64,000 bases of DNA from Myrmaecium sp. VS I D KN 1 (lineage: Eukaryota > Ascomycota > Dothideomycetes > Valsariales > Valsariaceae), in assembly GCA_019775845.1 (NCBI GenBank), contig JADQAV010000060.1, positions 132,135 through 196,134 on the forward strand, in the 5' to 3' direction. The notes under the pieces were generated by a model, which worked only from the letters and a program-made list of their open reading frames with translations, was not told the origin of the DNA and made no database searches. A program made the translations under genes and the position numbers. Shown here piece by piece: positions 32,901-44,254 of this stretch; the stretch's first letter is position 1; every line of letters begins with the position of its first letter.

Positions 32901-33266
32901 CCCAGGACAAGCAGGAGGATTACTACAAGGGCTTCCGCAGCATCGTCGTCCTCGTCTGGATGTTTTGCAACCTCGCCCTGTGCGCCGTCGTGCTGCAGAC
33001 TGGCGGCCTGGAGGTCACCGTCGCGTCTGGTGAGGATGCGGATGATGCGGAGGATCGCAAGGCGCGCATCTACCTCACCGTCGTCCTGTGGAGCGTGGCG
33101 GGCTTGAGCGCGTTTCGGTTCATTGGCGCGGTGTGGTTTTTGGTTGTGCGGATGGTGAGTTTCTTCTTTCTTTTTGTTTTATTTTTTTCTTCCCCCCCTT
33201 TTCCAGTCTTCACTTAACTCGTATCGCTAACCTTTCTCCCTTTCTCTCTAGTTCCGCGGCGTGTAA
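29985..33266 (+). CDS. chsB: Chitin synthase, class III
   Basis: Integral plasma-membrane glycosyltransferase (GT2) that polymerises UDP-GlcNAc into chitin at hyphal tips. Exons are 29985-30003, 30291-30496, 30560-33154 and 33252-33266, giving 944 residues. The first exon codes only MAYNRLG (split Gly) before a 287-nt intron; the last exon codes FRGV and stop. About 250 N-terminal residues are Pro/Tyr/Asp-rich and disordered. The domain follows with [72 protein letters not shown] and [10 protein letters not shown] (about residue 584), then a cluster of C-terminal membrane helices. The [12 protein letters not shown] stretch and the C-terminal layout match the ChsB/ChsG (Neurospora chs-1) class III group. 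Confidence 0.95.
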
Positions 33267-34837
33267 GAGCAGTAATAGAACGAACGAAAGAAAGATTAAA
33301 TGACACGCGTTTTTCGACGGTTCGCAGCACGCTTCGTCTGTGTTGGGACTACCATGCCATGTTTTTCTTTTCTTCCTCTCTTGTTTCCCTTCTTATTTTG
33401 GATTCGATTTCTTTTCTTTCGTTCTCATGCCCATCCATGCAACAACGAACCCGCTTTGTTTTTTCCTCATCGACCATGCTACATGTATCGTTTGCCATGC
33501 TACTCGCTTTCCTGGATCATGCCATACCATGCTATACCATCACGTTTCTTTTTCTTCTTCTTTTCTCATCGTTTCCCTCACCCATTCTGCAAGGGATATG
33601 ATGGTTCGATCTCACCCATCTCTTTTCGTCCTCTTGGCTGTTTTCTTCTGGCGTTCTTCCACTTTTTCCTCGATTGCGTTCATGTCATGGCAGCTTGTCG
33701 AGATTGGCGGTGGTGAAGTGAGAACGGGCACACAGCTACCGACGAATGTCTCGAACCAAGACCGATGTGATGGGGCGCTGTAACTTTGATTAGGGGACAG
33801 ATACGGACGGACGGTTGGTCCGAGATAACGGAGTTGGCCTCGTGAATTGGGATAACCTCGCGATGACAATATAGAGACCATGCGCGTTGCACTGATATCA
33901 AGCGTCTTGCATGAGAAGAATTACAGACCCCTTCCTCTACCTTTCTCTCTGTCTATTCCATCCCATCTTCGGCCTCGCTGCCACGTCACTTCCCGTTTCT
34001 TCTCGTACATCTGAATTCCTCGTCCTTTCGGTTGTAGTTTTATTTGCCATTTTTCTCTCTGATATAATTCTCTCGCCTCTTTTCGTCCGTCTCTTCTATC
34101 CTCTCAAGCACCCAGGGTGTAGGTTCCTCGTTCGTGTTCTTTTTCTTGGGGAAGGAGATATATCCTGGAATGCTGGGGGAGAGAGAAGGAGAGTAAGAAA
34201 AAAAAGAGAGAGAGAGACAGAGGGAAAGGAGAAGCGTCTTAGTTAACGGGAGAAGGGGAGACATGAAAGGAAGATGATGTGGGGTGCTCACGGTCGTCGC
34301 TTGTGGTGATCTTATCTATGGTTTCCTTTGGCAAAGTCCATACGAGGTACTAGGTCAATGTACGCATTCTACCGTCAATGGACGTCGTTCCTCGAAGCCC
34401 ACCCTGTACCACCTACAATGTCAGGCGTAGTCTCGGATATAATACAACTACTACAAAGCTACACAGCCACCACAAAGCTAAGTTTTTTCTTCCAGCGAAA
34501 CTATATTGAAGTCTATGTTCAACTAGCTTACAATTTCTGGAATGAAGAAAAGGACGTTAGTGCCGTTGAGGCACAAGATTTGCGGAGTCTGCTTCCGAAA
34601 AAGGAAAAATCGTCGACATCTCCATGAACTCCAAGCACACCATGACCATCTGTGTCTAGCTTTACCTTGTAGTCTTTGAAGGCGAAAGAAACCAACAACG
34701 ACTCAAGGCCAGACAACCGTATCTTGCGGAAACCACAAGAACTGACTCACCGTACTTTCCTTTTGCAATTGCCAGATCCCTCAAGAACAGAGGCTGCTTC
34801 CACAGGCTAGCAACAACAAAAGCTTGGAAAGTACCAA
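33267..34837. other. Long convergent intergenic region
   Basis: About 1.57 kb between the chitin synthase stop and the CCHC gene stop. The first 500 bp are T/C-rich and probably 3' UTR, with repeated CCATGCTA-like words near 33470-33540. A purine tract lies near 34180-34240. Open frames here are low complexity and I call none. Confidence 0.45.
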
Positions 34838-36791
34838 TTACCAACCCTCAGGCGATTCAGCTCGGCCGCTACCGTTGTCGTTCCAACCGCCAACGGCAGC
34901 AGTGTCTTCAAGTCCGGCGGTGTTCCAGTCGCCCGCTGCGGCCGTCTCAGCGCCCGCGTCCACAGTCGCCCAACCACCAGCAACAGCATCGCCACCCGAG
35001 GACTCGTGGTTGCCAAAGCTGCCTCCGCCCATGCCGGTGGCGTCACCAGCGTCAGCGTTTGCCTGAGGGCATCTCTTGTACGTATGGCCGGTCTGGTTGC
35101 AGACGTTGCAAGTGACCTTAGACCAGTCCTTGGGTTCGGGACAGTCCCTCGCAAAATGGCCGACTTGGTCGCAGTTTCGGCACGTGTTGGTCGCAGGATT
35201 CCGAGGCTGGTCGCATTCTTTAGCCATATGGCCCTCAGCTCCGCAGTTGCGGCAAGACCGTGGTGGAGGCGCTTCTGGACAGTCCTTGGAAAAGTGTCCC
35301 ATTTGTCCGCAACGACGGCATTCCACGTTAGCCGCAGATCGAGGGTTCGGACACTCGTCCTTCTTATGTCCTACTTCGCCGCAGTTGCGACAGGCGAAGC
35401 GATCAACTCGTGGCTGCGTACAGTCCCGAGCGTAATGGCCTGCTTCGCTGCAAATGGCACATTTTCTGACTTCCTTTTCGCCGGCGGCAGATGGGAATCC
35501 ATTCACGTCATCCGCCTCCCATCCTTCGCCTTCGACAGCTGGGGCAGCCTCGGGCTCGTTACGGCAACCCCTGACCGTATGGCCAAGCTCGCCGCAACGC
35601 CTGCACTTAGGGATTTGCCGGTCCATAACAACTCCGGCATCTTTCAACCGCTCCATGTTCTCTTCTGCACTTGCAGGGTAAGACTCTGCTTCGATCTTAC
35701 GACGAGGCTTAATTCCGCCCAGGCGGAACTGAAGAGAGTACTTCCTGTCTTTCTGGCCGCGAAGATCAACGATCGTCATGGTGTCAACAATAGGCTTCTC
35801 AAGAGCGACGAGGTTGATGTTTCTATTCTCCTTGCGAAGCATGCCTTGTAGGTCATCGAGTTCGACTTCCACTTTCAAAGCATATGCATAAAGAGCCTTC
35901 ATTGAGTGTTAGTCCTGCTTAGATAGCTTGGGATAGCACAACTTACATCGCGGAAGGCATCGATATCCTTCTCACCGTCAGCCTTCATCATCTCTTCCCA
36001 GGCTTTCTCAGGCGGCCAGTCGGGAACATTGGGAAACCTCAACACACGCTTGTTCGTGCACTCAGAGGTCCTGTGGCCCTCTTGGAGACAATTCTTGCAT
36101 TTAACGGGCTCTCGCTGGGGGCACTCAGCAGCACGGTGGCCCTTCTCATTGCAGATGCGACATTCCCCGTCGAACGGACGTTCCACACGTTCATTCGGGC
36201 AGTCAGCCTTGTTGTGACTAGTCTAAGGTTAGTTGCTATTATGAAAGGCATGTCTCTTGCAGACTATGCTGACTTACCCAATTTGTCCGCAGTTGTAGCA
36301 TTCACCGGTCATTTTCTTCGGCTCGGTGCAGTCACGGGCGAAATGGCCTTCTTGTCCACAGCTGATCAATGGTTAGTGAGAGGGAAGACGCATCATCGAT
36401 TAGGTGTACTCACTTCCTGCAAGCTCCATCGCCTGCGCCACCCTCTCCACCGTAACCCGCATAGGATTCACCTCCATTGAAGCCAGCGTCGCCACCATTG
36501 CCCCAGGCAGAGGCGTCCTCATTCGCATGAGCATTGCCCGAGGTGAAGTCATCTTCAGTGGCGCCGACGTTGCCAGACGCGAAAGGATCGTCGGCTTGCT
36601 CAACGGGCTTCCAGCTGGTTTCGGCATGGACACTGCCATCCACGGAGGAGACACCGCCATCACTGTCACTGTCACTGCTGCCTGTACATTAAAAGGTATG
36701 TCAGTATTTTTCCGACCAGCTACGGAGAGGAATATCGAATGACTTCAGGCTCGGTAATCGAGGAGTGAGATGACTTACCTTGCCAGCTCAT
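34838..36791 (-). CDS. Zinc-knuckle protein with eleven CCHC motifs
   Basis: Probable single-stranded nucleic-acid binding protein of the CNBP/Byr3/Gis2 type, expanded. Exons in transcript order are 36791-36779, 36681-36414, 36361-36278, 36217-35947 and 35896-34838, giving 564 residues. The N-terminal ~90 residues are acidic and Gly/Ser/Asn-rich. Eleven C-x2-C-x4-H-x4-C knuckles follow in two groups: four near the N-terminus (CRNCGQEGHFARDC, CYNCGQIGHNKADC, CRICNEKGHRAAEC, CKNCLQEGHRTSEC) and seven after a ~150-residue non-knuckle insert containing VPDWPPEKAWEEMMKAD and RKYSLQFRLGGIKPRRK. The tail is Gly/Trp/Ala-rich. The first exon codes only MSWQ plus one base. The knuckles are CNBP-like rather than retroviral Gag because there is no adjacent capsid or pol. 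Confidence 0.9.
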
Positions 36792-38311
36792 GTTGTTCCC
36801 GGGCGAGACTTGAAAGCCTATAGAACGTTGATACGAAGGTTTGCCTTTTCTCTTCAGCCCGTCCGTCAGTTTTGCTATTCTTTCAGACGTTGCAGCAAAG
36901 TGAGGCAGAGGATGAAGTTGAGATGCAGAGGAAAGGATGGTGTATCGGCACAGGCCTCGGTGAAGGAAGGTTGACTTACGATTGCTCGGGAATTGTTGTT
37001 GGACAACAAACCAAAGAAACGGCGCTTTTGGTTGGAGAAAGTGAAGGTGTGAGTTGGTCACGCAGAGGTGGACCGGGCTTTAAATACTGCTCCCGTTTAC
37101 AAAGGCGGTAGGTAAGGCAATGTGCTTTGGTAGGAAAAACAACACCCACGATCCCGAGAATCACCCACAGCTTAGACCAGTGAATTCAACCTCCTCACAC
37201 CGCTCGTCGATGGATCTGGGGATGGAGAAATGGTAGGGGATATACTGTGGGTCAAATCCCTTCACAAGTCTGGACAGTCAGCTAGGTTTCCTAAGGACTA
37301 GAGAGGATGTTTGCTGTAGCTTGCTCTTGAAGAGGACTTGGTACCTACCTTACAGTTGATCGGCTGCAGCCAGGAGGGGTAATGAAGCAGACCTGTTGAG
37401 AGGGGTATGTCGACTACGTGCCTACTATAATGGGTGCCTGTGTGTGTGGAAAGCAAGATGCGAATGTGCCAATTGCCCGAACCTGGATTAACCTACCAGG
37501 TACTGTGCCTAAGATACCTTACCTTATGAGCGGTACCTTACCAAGGCATACCTAATAGTACTACCCTAGGTGGTGATATGTACAGTAGGTACCCTAGGTA
37601 ACGTATGCAAGACGATGAATACCTACAGTATGTAGTAGGTAGTAGGCACATACCCAAAGGATGTACTTGGAAATCTACCATAACCCACAAACACGAGACT
37701 ACCCATACAGTACCCATCTCACCAACCAGGCATACACCCAGTCACGTTCTTCTCGGCGGGAGAAGCAACCAAGTTTGCCCTCCCATCAGCCCCGGGCGGG
37801 AACACAGCGACGGCTGTAACATGGGTAGCATGCATGGATAGCCTCGTATGACACCGGGTGCACCTACAGTACAGCGCGGAACGCTAAGTACTACTAGATA
37901 CTACTGGGCACGACATGGACCGTGTGTGAAAGGAAACAAGGAGGGTCAATTGGTACATAGTTTTGCACGTTGGAGGATAATGTACAGTAGCTACCTACAT
38001 GTACCAGGCCGCCGTCTACAACGTCTCAGTCTGCCAGAACAACTCTCAATATATAGCAAGCGAGATTGCACACCCGGCTTCTGAGCCAGACTACCCATCG
38101 AAATGTGCTGAATCCGTGATTCTTTATGCTTTATTAAGGCCACGCTCGTTGCAACCAGTTCAAAGCATGCTCGAATGAGGAAGATGTGGAAAGATGAACA
38201 GGTATCACAAATTATATCTAAGTCCAGATAGACAAACCAAAATCGCGGCCCTCTAGAGTCGGGTATACATCAGAACCATATGTACAAGCATACACCCACA
38301 AGGAAAACAGC
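36792..38311. other. Intergenic region with TACCTA/TAGGTA word cluster
   Basis: About 1.5 kb covering the CCHC gene promoter and the 3' flank of the next permease. The stretch 37340-37680 is packed with ACCTAC, TACCTTACC, CCTAGGTA and TAGGTAC words on both strands. No gene is supported. Confidence 0.45.
37490..37640. repeat. Cluster of TACCTAGGTA-type words
   Basis: Within about 150 bp there are many copies of tetra- to hexamers built on ACCTA/TAGGT and ACCTTA, such as CTACCAGGTAC, ATACCTTACCTTATG, GGTACCTTACC, CCCTAGGTGG and AGTAGGTACCCTAGGTAACG. It is a degenerate, nearly palindromic word cluster rather than a clean tandem repeat. Similar words recur singly at 37340-37420 and near 29500. 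Confidence 0.5.
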
Positions 38312-40238
38312 CTAAATACTCTCACTCTTCTCCGTCCCCACCGCCCTCTTCTCATCCACCTCATCCAACCCATCACTAGGACGCTCTCGAATCACGCTCC
38401 TCCGCCTCCCATCATGACCAGCATGAGCCGCAGCCTCCTCAGTATCCAAGTAATTCACCAACAGCTCTCCGTTCTTGCCGTAGCGACGGGGCTCATTGCG
38501 AGCGACCGCAACGCAGTCAAAGATGCTCGTTGTCTTGTGGAAGATGGCGTCCATCTCCTCCAGGGACCGCCCGGCTGTCTCGGGGAAGAAGATGTAGATT
38601 ACCGGTACGATGAAGGCGTTGATGACGGCGAAGATGATGTACGTTTTGTATCCGATCGTGTCGAACGCGACGGGGGTGATCATGACGACCTGCTTTCGTT
38701 AGTTTGTATTTGTAGAATAGTTACGGCGAGTCTTACCATGAAATTGAAGATCCAGTTGCTGCTGGTAGACAAAGCATTTGAAGGAGCTCGTATGCGTAAA
38801 GGTGTCACCTCGGGAGGGTACAACCATGTCATCCCAAGCCAACCAATGGCAAAGAAGGTATTAAATATGAAGAGGAAGATTGCAGCGCAGATGCCGGCTT
38901 GTGAATTCCCTGAGCCGAAGCTTGTGGAGATTGCAAGCACTGCCATGGACAGCGACATCCCAACTGCCCCGAAAAGCATAAGAGGGCGACGGCCAAATTT
39001 CTCAATTGTGAAGACTGCAAACCAAGATGCAATGAAGTACTCCGTTCCGTTCGCAGCAGCGAGGATACGAGATGTCTGGCCATCGAGCCCGATTCTTTGC
39101 TCGTAAATGTTAGCAGCGTAGTAGGTGATCAGGTTGATTCCTGAGATCTGCTGGAACATCTGGATGATGAAGGCGAGAGCAGTGCGGTGGAAGTTGCGGT
39201 CCTTGTCCATTGTGAAGACGTCCCGGAAGCCGGCCTTGGAAGACTCCAAGACCGAGTCCTTGATCGCGGTGAACTCAGACTGAACGTATGGGTCATCACT
39301 GGATCAGGTTAGCCGCTGTATTGAGACTGAGAAATACATCTTATCCTTACATCTCGAGATCGCACAGAGCTGAGAGAACAGAAGCAGCTTCCTCATCCTT
39401 ACCCTTCAGCATGAGCCATCTAGGCGATTCCGGGAGCTCAAGGATGAAGGCCATGATAAAGAGAGCGAAGACGATCTGGAAAGCGATGGGGAAGCGCCAT
39501 GCCACAGTATTGGGGTCCAGAAAGGAGAAACCGAAATCCAGCCAGTAACTCAAGCAAATGCCACCAGTTATAAGTGCGCCTTCGATCATGACCATCATAC
39601 CGCGGCGGTGAGATTTAGTCTAGGGATGCGTCAGTTCTGGGGTCAGCACGCTCTCGTTCGACATTACTTACCGTCTCAGACTGCCACATTGGCGCCGTAG
39701 AGGTGTTCAACCCGTTTCCAATACCTGTGATGATACGGCCAGCGACAAAGACGCCCAGGCTAGAAGCACCAGCCTGCATGGACGCGCCGATCACCATGAT
39801 CCCTGATCCAGTAAAGATAGTCCAACGGCGTCCGAGGAAGTCTCCCAGCCAGATACAAATGATGGCACCGAGGAAACAACCCAGATTGTACGCAGCCACG
39901 GCAATTCCTATGTAGAATATAGTCAGAACGGGCTGTTCAATCGTACGCTGGCTCGATATACAACGAACCTTGAATGGTAGAGACATGGCTCTTCTCGTCC
40001 GCCGGCACGATGTTGGTATCGATTTCAGGGAAAGTTCTGAGGAAGGAGCTGAGGGTTAACAGGCCCCCCATGACACCTTGGTCATAGCCAAATAAGCTGA
40101 CAATCAGATTAGCTTTCCGGCGGGCGGTAATACGGCGTGCTAGATGAGCGCTTACAAGAAGTCCGTTCCAGCGATGAAGCTGATGGCAAAGTTCAGCTTG
40201 TCGCCTCGAAGGCCGAGATAACGCGGGATCCCGAACAT
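38312..40238 (-). CDS. MFS hexose-transporter-like permease
   Basis: Sugar-porter family membrane protein, expected in the plasma membrane. Exons in transcript order are 40238-40156, 40096-39969, 39907-39672, 39619-39351, 39298-38737 and 38689-38312, giving 551 residues with all phases consistent. Motifs are FLFGYDQGVMGGLLT in TM1, GDFLGRRWTIF, AGRIITGIGNGLNTSTAP, the loop PESPRWLMLKGKDEEA, QQISGINLITYYAANIYE, EKFGRRPLMLF, SNALSTSSNWIFNFMV and PETAGRSLEEMDAIFH. The C-terminal ~90 residues are cytosolic and charged. It is unlike the permease at 379-2514 in its short N-terminus and motif details. Substrate is not readable; hexoses are typical. Confidence 0.92.
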
Positions 40239-42757
40239 GGTAGGCGATCAGGAAGGTTGGTAGAAGAATTGAGAGTATATTCGTCCTGCAAGTGAGGTCG
40301 TAGGTAGTCGTGTCGCCGAAGGCAGGGGGACAGGGTACGTCGAAGGCTCCAACGAAGGGTTTCGGAGCGACCGTTGCTCTGCTGGACGTGGATCAGTCTC
40401 AAAACCCAGAGCCGAGTGAGCGGGAGCTCGGGAGGTTTATATTGACAGGATGCCGGGTTCTGCATCGCAGCACAACGGCTTCGGGAGCCGCTGTGTTGGG
40501 ATGAGCCGGGGCAAGGATGGTAAGATACTGCTAAAGGCATGGCTCCATGTGAGAGACTCCCTTGGGCAAGGCTTTCATAGCCCTTGGCGGCTGGTGGGGT
40601 GGCTAAAGGGCCCTAGTTAGCGAGCGCGGGGGTGCAATGGAGGGTTGTTGTGAGTGGGGGCTGGGATGCCATTGGCTCTGCGCTCTCCACCCCCATAATC
40701 CGGAGATGGCGCTGTGGGGATATCTCGTTGCCCTGGTGCTTTGCTTGGGTACATAAGTACTATACAATACAGATACTGGAGTGCACCTTATGACGTTGGT
40801 CTCTGGGGCTGAGGCATTGATGGGTTCAAGCCGTGCAGGTGCATTGGTGTTCAATCCTGTGGCCAACAAAGGCAAGCAGACACCCACGTTAACGCGCTCC
40901 CACATCTCTCGGCCCACTCTCCCCACGAGTTGTGACGCACTCAGACTCCGCATCTCCCACTAATCCGTCCTCCCCCAGTCCAGTCATTCACGCCTTCACC
41001 ACCTTACGTTACCTGACTAAAGTCCCGCGACCACTGCCTTCCGTCCGATGTGGGAAGCGATCAACCTCGCTCAATCTCGCTAAGCCTCGCTCGGTAAACC
41101 GAGCTTATCGGGACTACCTCGTTAGGAAACTCACGACGACGCTCTGCCCTGCTCATGCGCCATCACCTCGTTTCACTTCCCCAGTGGGGAGACACAGTCG
41201 CATCCTCGCTGTTATACCGCTAGCAAAGATGCAACCCCGCTTCCCCTCATTACGCTTGCTCCTTTCGCGGGGCCGAAGTGCTTCGTGGGGAAGAATGAGG
41301 GGAAGGGTGGCGGTTGCGGAGGCGAACTGTGTTCGCCGGGCGACAGGGGTTGTCTGGGGAAAGACTATACCGGGAGCGGAGCAGGCCAGGTGTGTGAGGC
41401 CTGGGGATGTTGCATCTCACCCCGACGCTTCTGCGGTGTCGTGAACAAGGACATCTCGGGATGCGTGATCTGCGGAGGCTCTGACATCCAACGTCGGTTG
41501 AGACGGGAATGCAGGTACAGCCAACTGGTCTTGCACAACAGTGGAACGACCCGACGAACGAGCAGATCTCCGAGCGCCGACTGCACAAAACAACGACCAC
41601 CAGCATGCGCCGTTAGGCTCCCTGGAGTCCCTTACTCTGGCACCAGTGGGAGATCAGCAGCAAAAGGAACGACAGGATACCTTTTTACCATTCTTTTGCC
41701 TTGAAAACTGCAGCCCATCATTTGCCACACTATCCGCGCTATTGCGATTTTGGCCTTGGATATTGAAATTACCGTATGGAACTCTGTTCCTAGCTGTACT
41801 GGCTAGAAGTGGGCTTTGGCATGCAGAAGCGCTCTGTGTCCCACAGATCCGAGTATGGCCCTCTGGAGGTCACAAAGGGAGAAAATGGATAAAAAAAAAC
41901 AAGGGATAAAATAACAATGTTATGGTAATTCGACATGCCTAAGGGCCGATGATTGCCTTGGGCGCAGGTGGTATATTGCGCCCTTTTTCCATCAAAACGA
42001 GGAACGTGCCTTTCGACCAGGGAATTCTGCATCTTACAGAACTCTTGTTCAACCGGAGAGCCCTCTGACCTTAGGTTTGGGGAATTCCACCCCTGTGACT
42101 TGCATCAGCCGAGGGACCTTCGTCGAGATAAGAGCCCCAGGATCATAATCGAGCATTAAATCTTCACTGCTTCGACTTGCCGGCCTGCAGTATGCCTCCA
42201 TAAATCTATAAAAGCTCGTGGAAGGATCTCTTGCTTAGTCCTCGGTGGGTATGAGGCTAGAAACCTTAAGGAAGCACTTTGCGCCGAGCTGATTTATGCT
42301 TGCTGGCATCGCGCTAACAAGACAGTGCATGTCCGGCTGGCCCTGAGCGAGAAAATGCCCTCTGAAAGATAATCTTGCAACAGTTACTTCTTGACCTGTA
42401 CGTTGTTTCATCTAAAGATAGTGGGTTCAAAATCTACTTCAACATGCTGACTCTTCCCTCCATCACTACATGCCAGGTAACATCACTGATCACCTCAGGA
42501 AGCGGGACAGATTGAGCATTTGACGTGAGTGCAACGATGGCAAACGATTGTTTGCTTTGAGATACCTACGCTTTAAAGAGGCTTCTGATCGAAGTCCACT
42601 GGAAGATGTACGAGAAGGAACGCCAAAACATTTCGAATTCGAAAACATAACGCCTGGCACCAAGCTCAGAAGTTACTTTTCCCAATCCCTACCCCTTCCA
42701 AGAGCTTTAAGACCCAATTCAGATTATACCTTCATCATTTTTTCTCCATTCGACTCT
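40239..42757. other. Long intergenic region between two permeases
   Basis: About 2.5 kb, the largest gene-poor stretch. It holds the upstream region of the hexose permease and the 3' flank of the next one. Open frames at 40932-41444 and 41285-41704 show no domain, signal or splice pattern I trust. An inverted repeat lies at 41241-41304. No tRNA is seen. Confidence 0.4.
41241..41304. repeat. Inverted repeat, 11-bp arms
   Basis: TTCCCCTCATT (41241-41251) is exactly reverse-complemented by AATGAGGGGAA (41294-41304) with a 42-nt loop. The loop itself has a small CGAAG-TG-CTTCG hairpin. It could form a nested stem-loop in RNA or mark a decayed element end; I have no further support for either. 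Confidence 0.5.
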
Positions 42758-44254
42758 TCACAGCCATCCCACCCGCCGGCCAATGAAGCTGGAAAGCGGG
42801 ACCATCGCCGTGACCCCGGTGAACACGATCAGCGACCCATAGCCCGTTCCGTACACATACTCCGCATCATCCCAGGTCTTGGTTTTCAGCAGCGCCTCGC
42901 TCAGGGGGCCGGAGACAACGTTCCCAATGCCGCGGCCGGCAGCCAGGCAGCCGAACACGATGCTCACGTCGGCCGAGTTGATCTGGCGCTTGACGTCGGC
43001 GGTGATGCCGGCCCAGGTGGTAGAAAAGCTGCCGGCGAACAAGCCGAAGACGGCGCAGAAGATCATCAGGCGCGGAAGCGTGGTGGCCAGCCCCCAGAGG
43101 ACGAAGACGCCGAACACGGTGCCGACGGTGGAGATGAGGATGCAGGTCGAGACGTGGAAGCGGTCGACCAGGTTGCCCATAAGCACGCAGCCGAGGCAGG
43201 ACATGATGTTCACGACCATCAGCGTCAGCGCGGACACGACGTTGGACGCGCCGAGGGACTTGGCGTAGGTGGGCAGGTAGATCGAGGGCAGGAAGTACCC
43301 CAGCCCCTCGATGATGTTGCCGATCTGGTAGATGGTGAAGCTGCGGGCCTTGAGGAACTCGAGGCTGAAGCGGCGGGTGGCCGTGCTCTGGGAGAGGGGC
43401 AAGCGGGGCTTGAGGAAGACGAGCAGGGGCGCGGTGAGCACGAACATGGCGACGCTCCAGATCCGGAGGGTCGTCTGGAAGCCGTACGCGTTCAGGAGCC
43501 ACTGCATCAGCAGCGGCAGGACGACGCCGGCCACGCCCGTGGCGGCCCACATGACGCCGAATGCGAGACCTCTTCGGCGGATGAACCATTCGTCCATGAA
43601 GAGGATGGTGGGGGAGTAGCACACGCTGCCGCCGATGGCATAGAAGATCCCTTGGGCGATAATGAGGTGGGTGGTGTTGGTTGCGAAGGAGCTCCCGGCG
43701 AGCGCGGCGCACATGATGACCAGGCCGAGCGAGGAAGCCGGACGCCGGAGTTTCGGATGGCTTTGGAGCACGGCGATGGTGATGGGAGCGGCGAGGTACA
43801 TGATACCCTTTTTTCCTCGGGGTCTTTGCTCAGCGCATGTCTTTTCACAAGGAAGAAAGGAAGGATGTCGAAGTGAGGACTTACCATCGCGCATGTACCG
43901 ATGATGACCACATTCCCCGAATCGGCGAAGGGCTCATGAGTACTGTAATAATCCTGGAAGACACCGAAAGCAAAGGGAAAGCCTGTTCGAAAAAGGAATT
44001 CTGGTTAACATGCCGCTCCCGTGCTATCACAGCAAGAGGCATCAAATTTATAAGTACATACCCCATACCAGCGCCTCGATCATAAAGCACGCCGCCAGAA
44101 ACAGCCATGCATCCTTCCCGCCGTCCGCCGGCGGCAGCGACTGGAACTCCGGCTGCAGCTGCGCCCGCGCGCTCAGGTCGTCGTCGCTGCCTCGCAGCTC
44201 CGGCGTGCAACCCCCCGTGCGGGTTTCCAGCGCGATCGGAGCAGAGGAAGACAT
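42758..44254 (-). CDS. MFS monocarboxylate-transporter-like permease
   Basis: Twelve-helix permease of the fungal monocarboxylate porter group. Exons in transcript order are 44254-44062, 43982-43885 and 43807-42758, giving 446 residues. A ~50-residue hydrophilic N-terminus precedes DAWLFLAACFMIEALVWGFPFAFGVFQDYY, where the WG-F-F-GVFQ-YY pattern is typical of this group. Other motifs are GIMYLAAP, QGIFYAIGGSVCYSPTILFMDEWFIRRRGLAFGVMWAATGVAG (in parts) and VDRFHVSTCILISTVGTVFG. The substrate may be a monocarboxylate, but many fungal paralogues have no known substrate. It is in the same orientation as the permease at 38312-40238. Confidence 0.9.

Noticed and set aside
32095-33033. 312-codon plus-strand frame rich in Arg, His and Leu
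   Set aside because: It is an alternative frame inside chitin synthase and is explained by GC-rich codon usage.
34838-36791. CCHC knuckles as a Gag remnant of an LTR element
   Set aside because: Eleven knuckles with CNBP-type residues, a five-exon host-like gene structure and no capsid, pol or terminal repeats argue for a cellular RNA-binding protein.
40932-41704. Two plus-strand frames in the 2.5-kb desert
   Set aside because: No family motif, Pro/Arg/Ser-rich composition and no support from introns or neighbours.
42548-43876. 442-codon plus-strand frame
   Set aside because: Antisense to the monocarboxylate-type permease; Gly/Glu/Asp-rich and domain-free.
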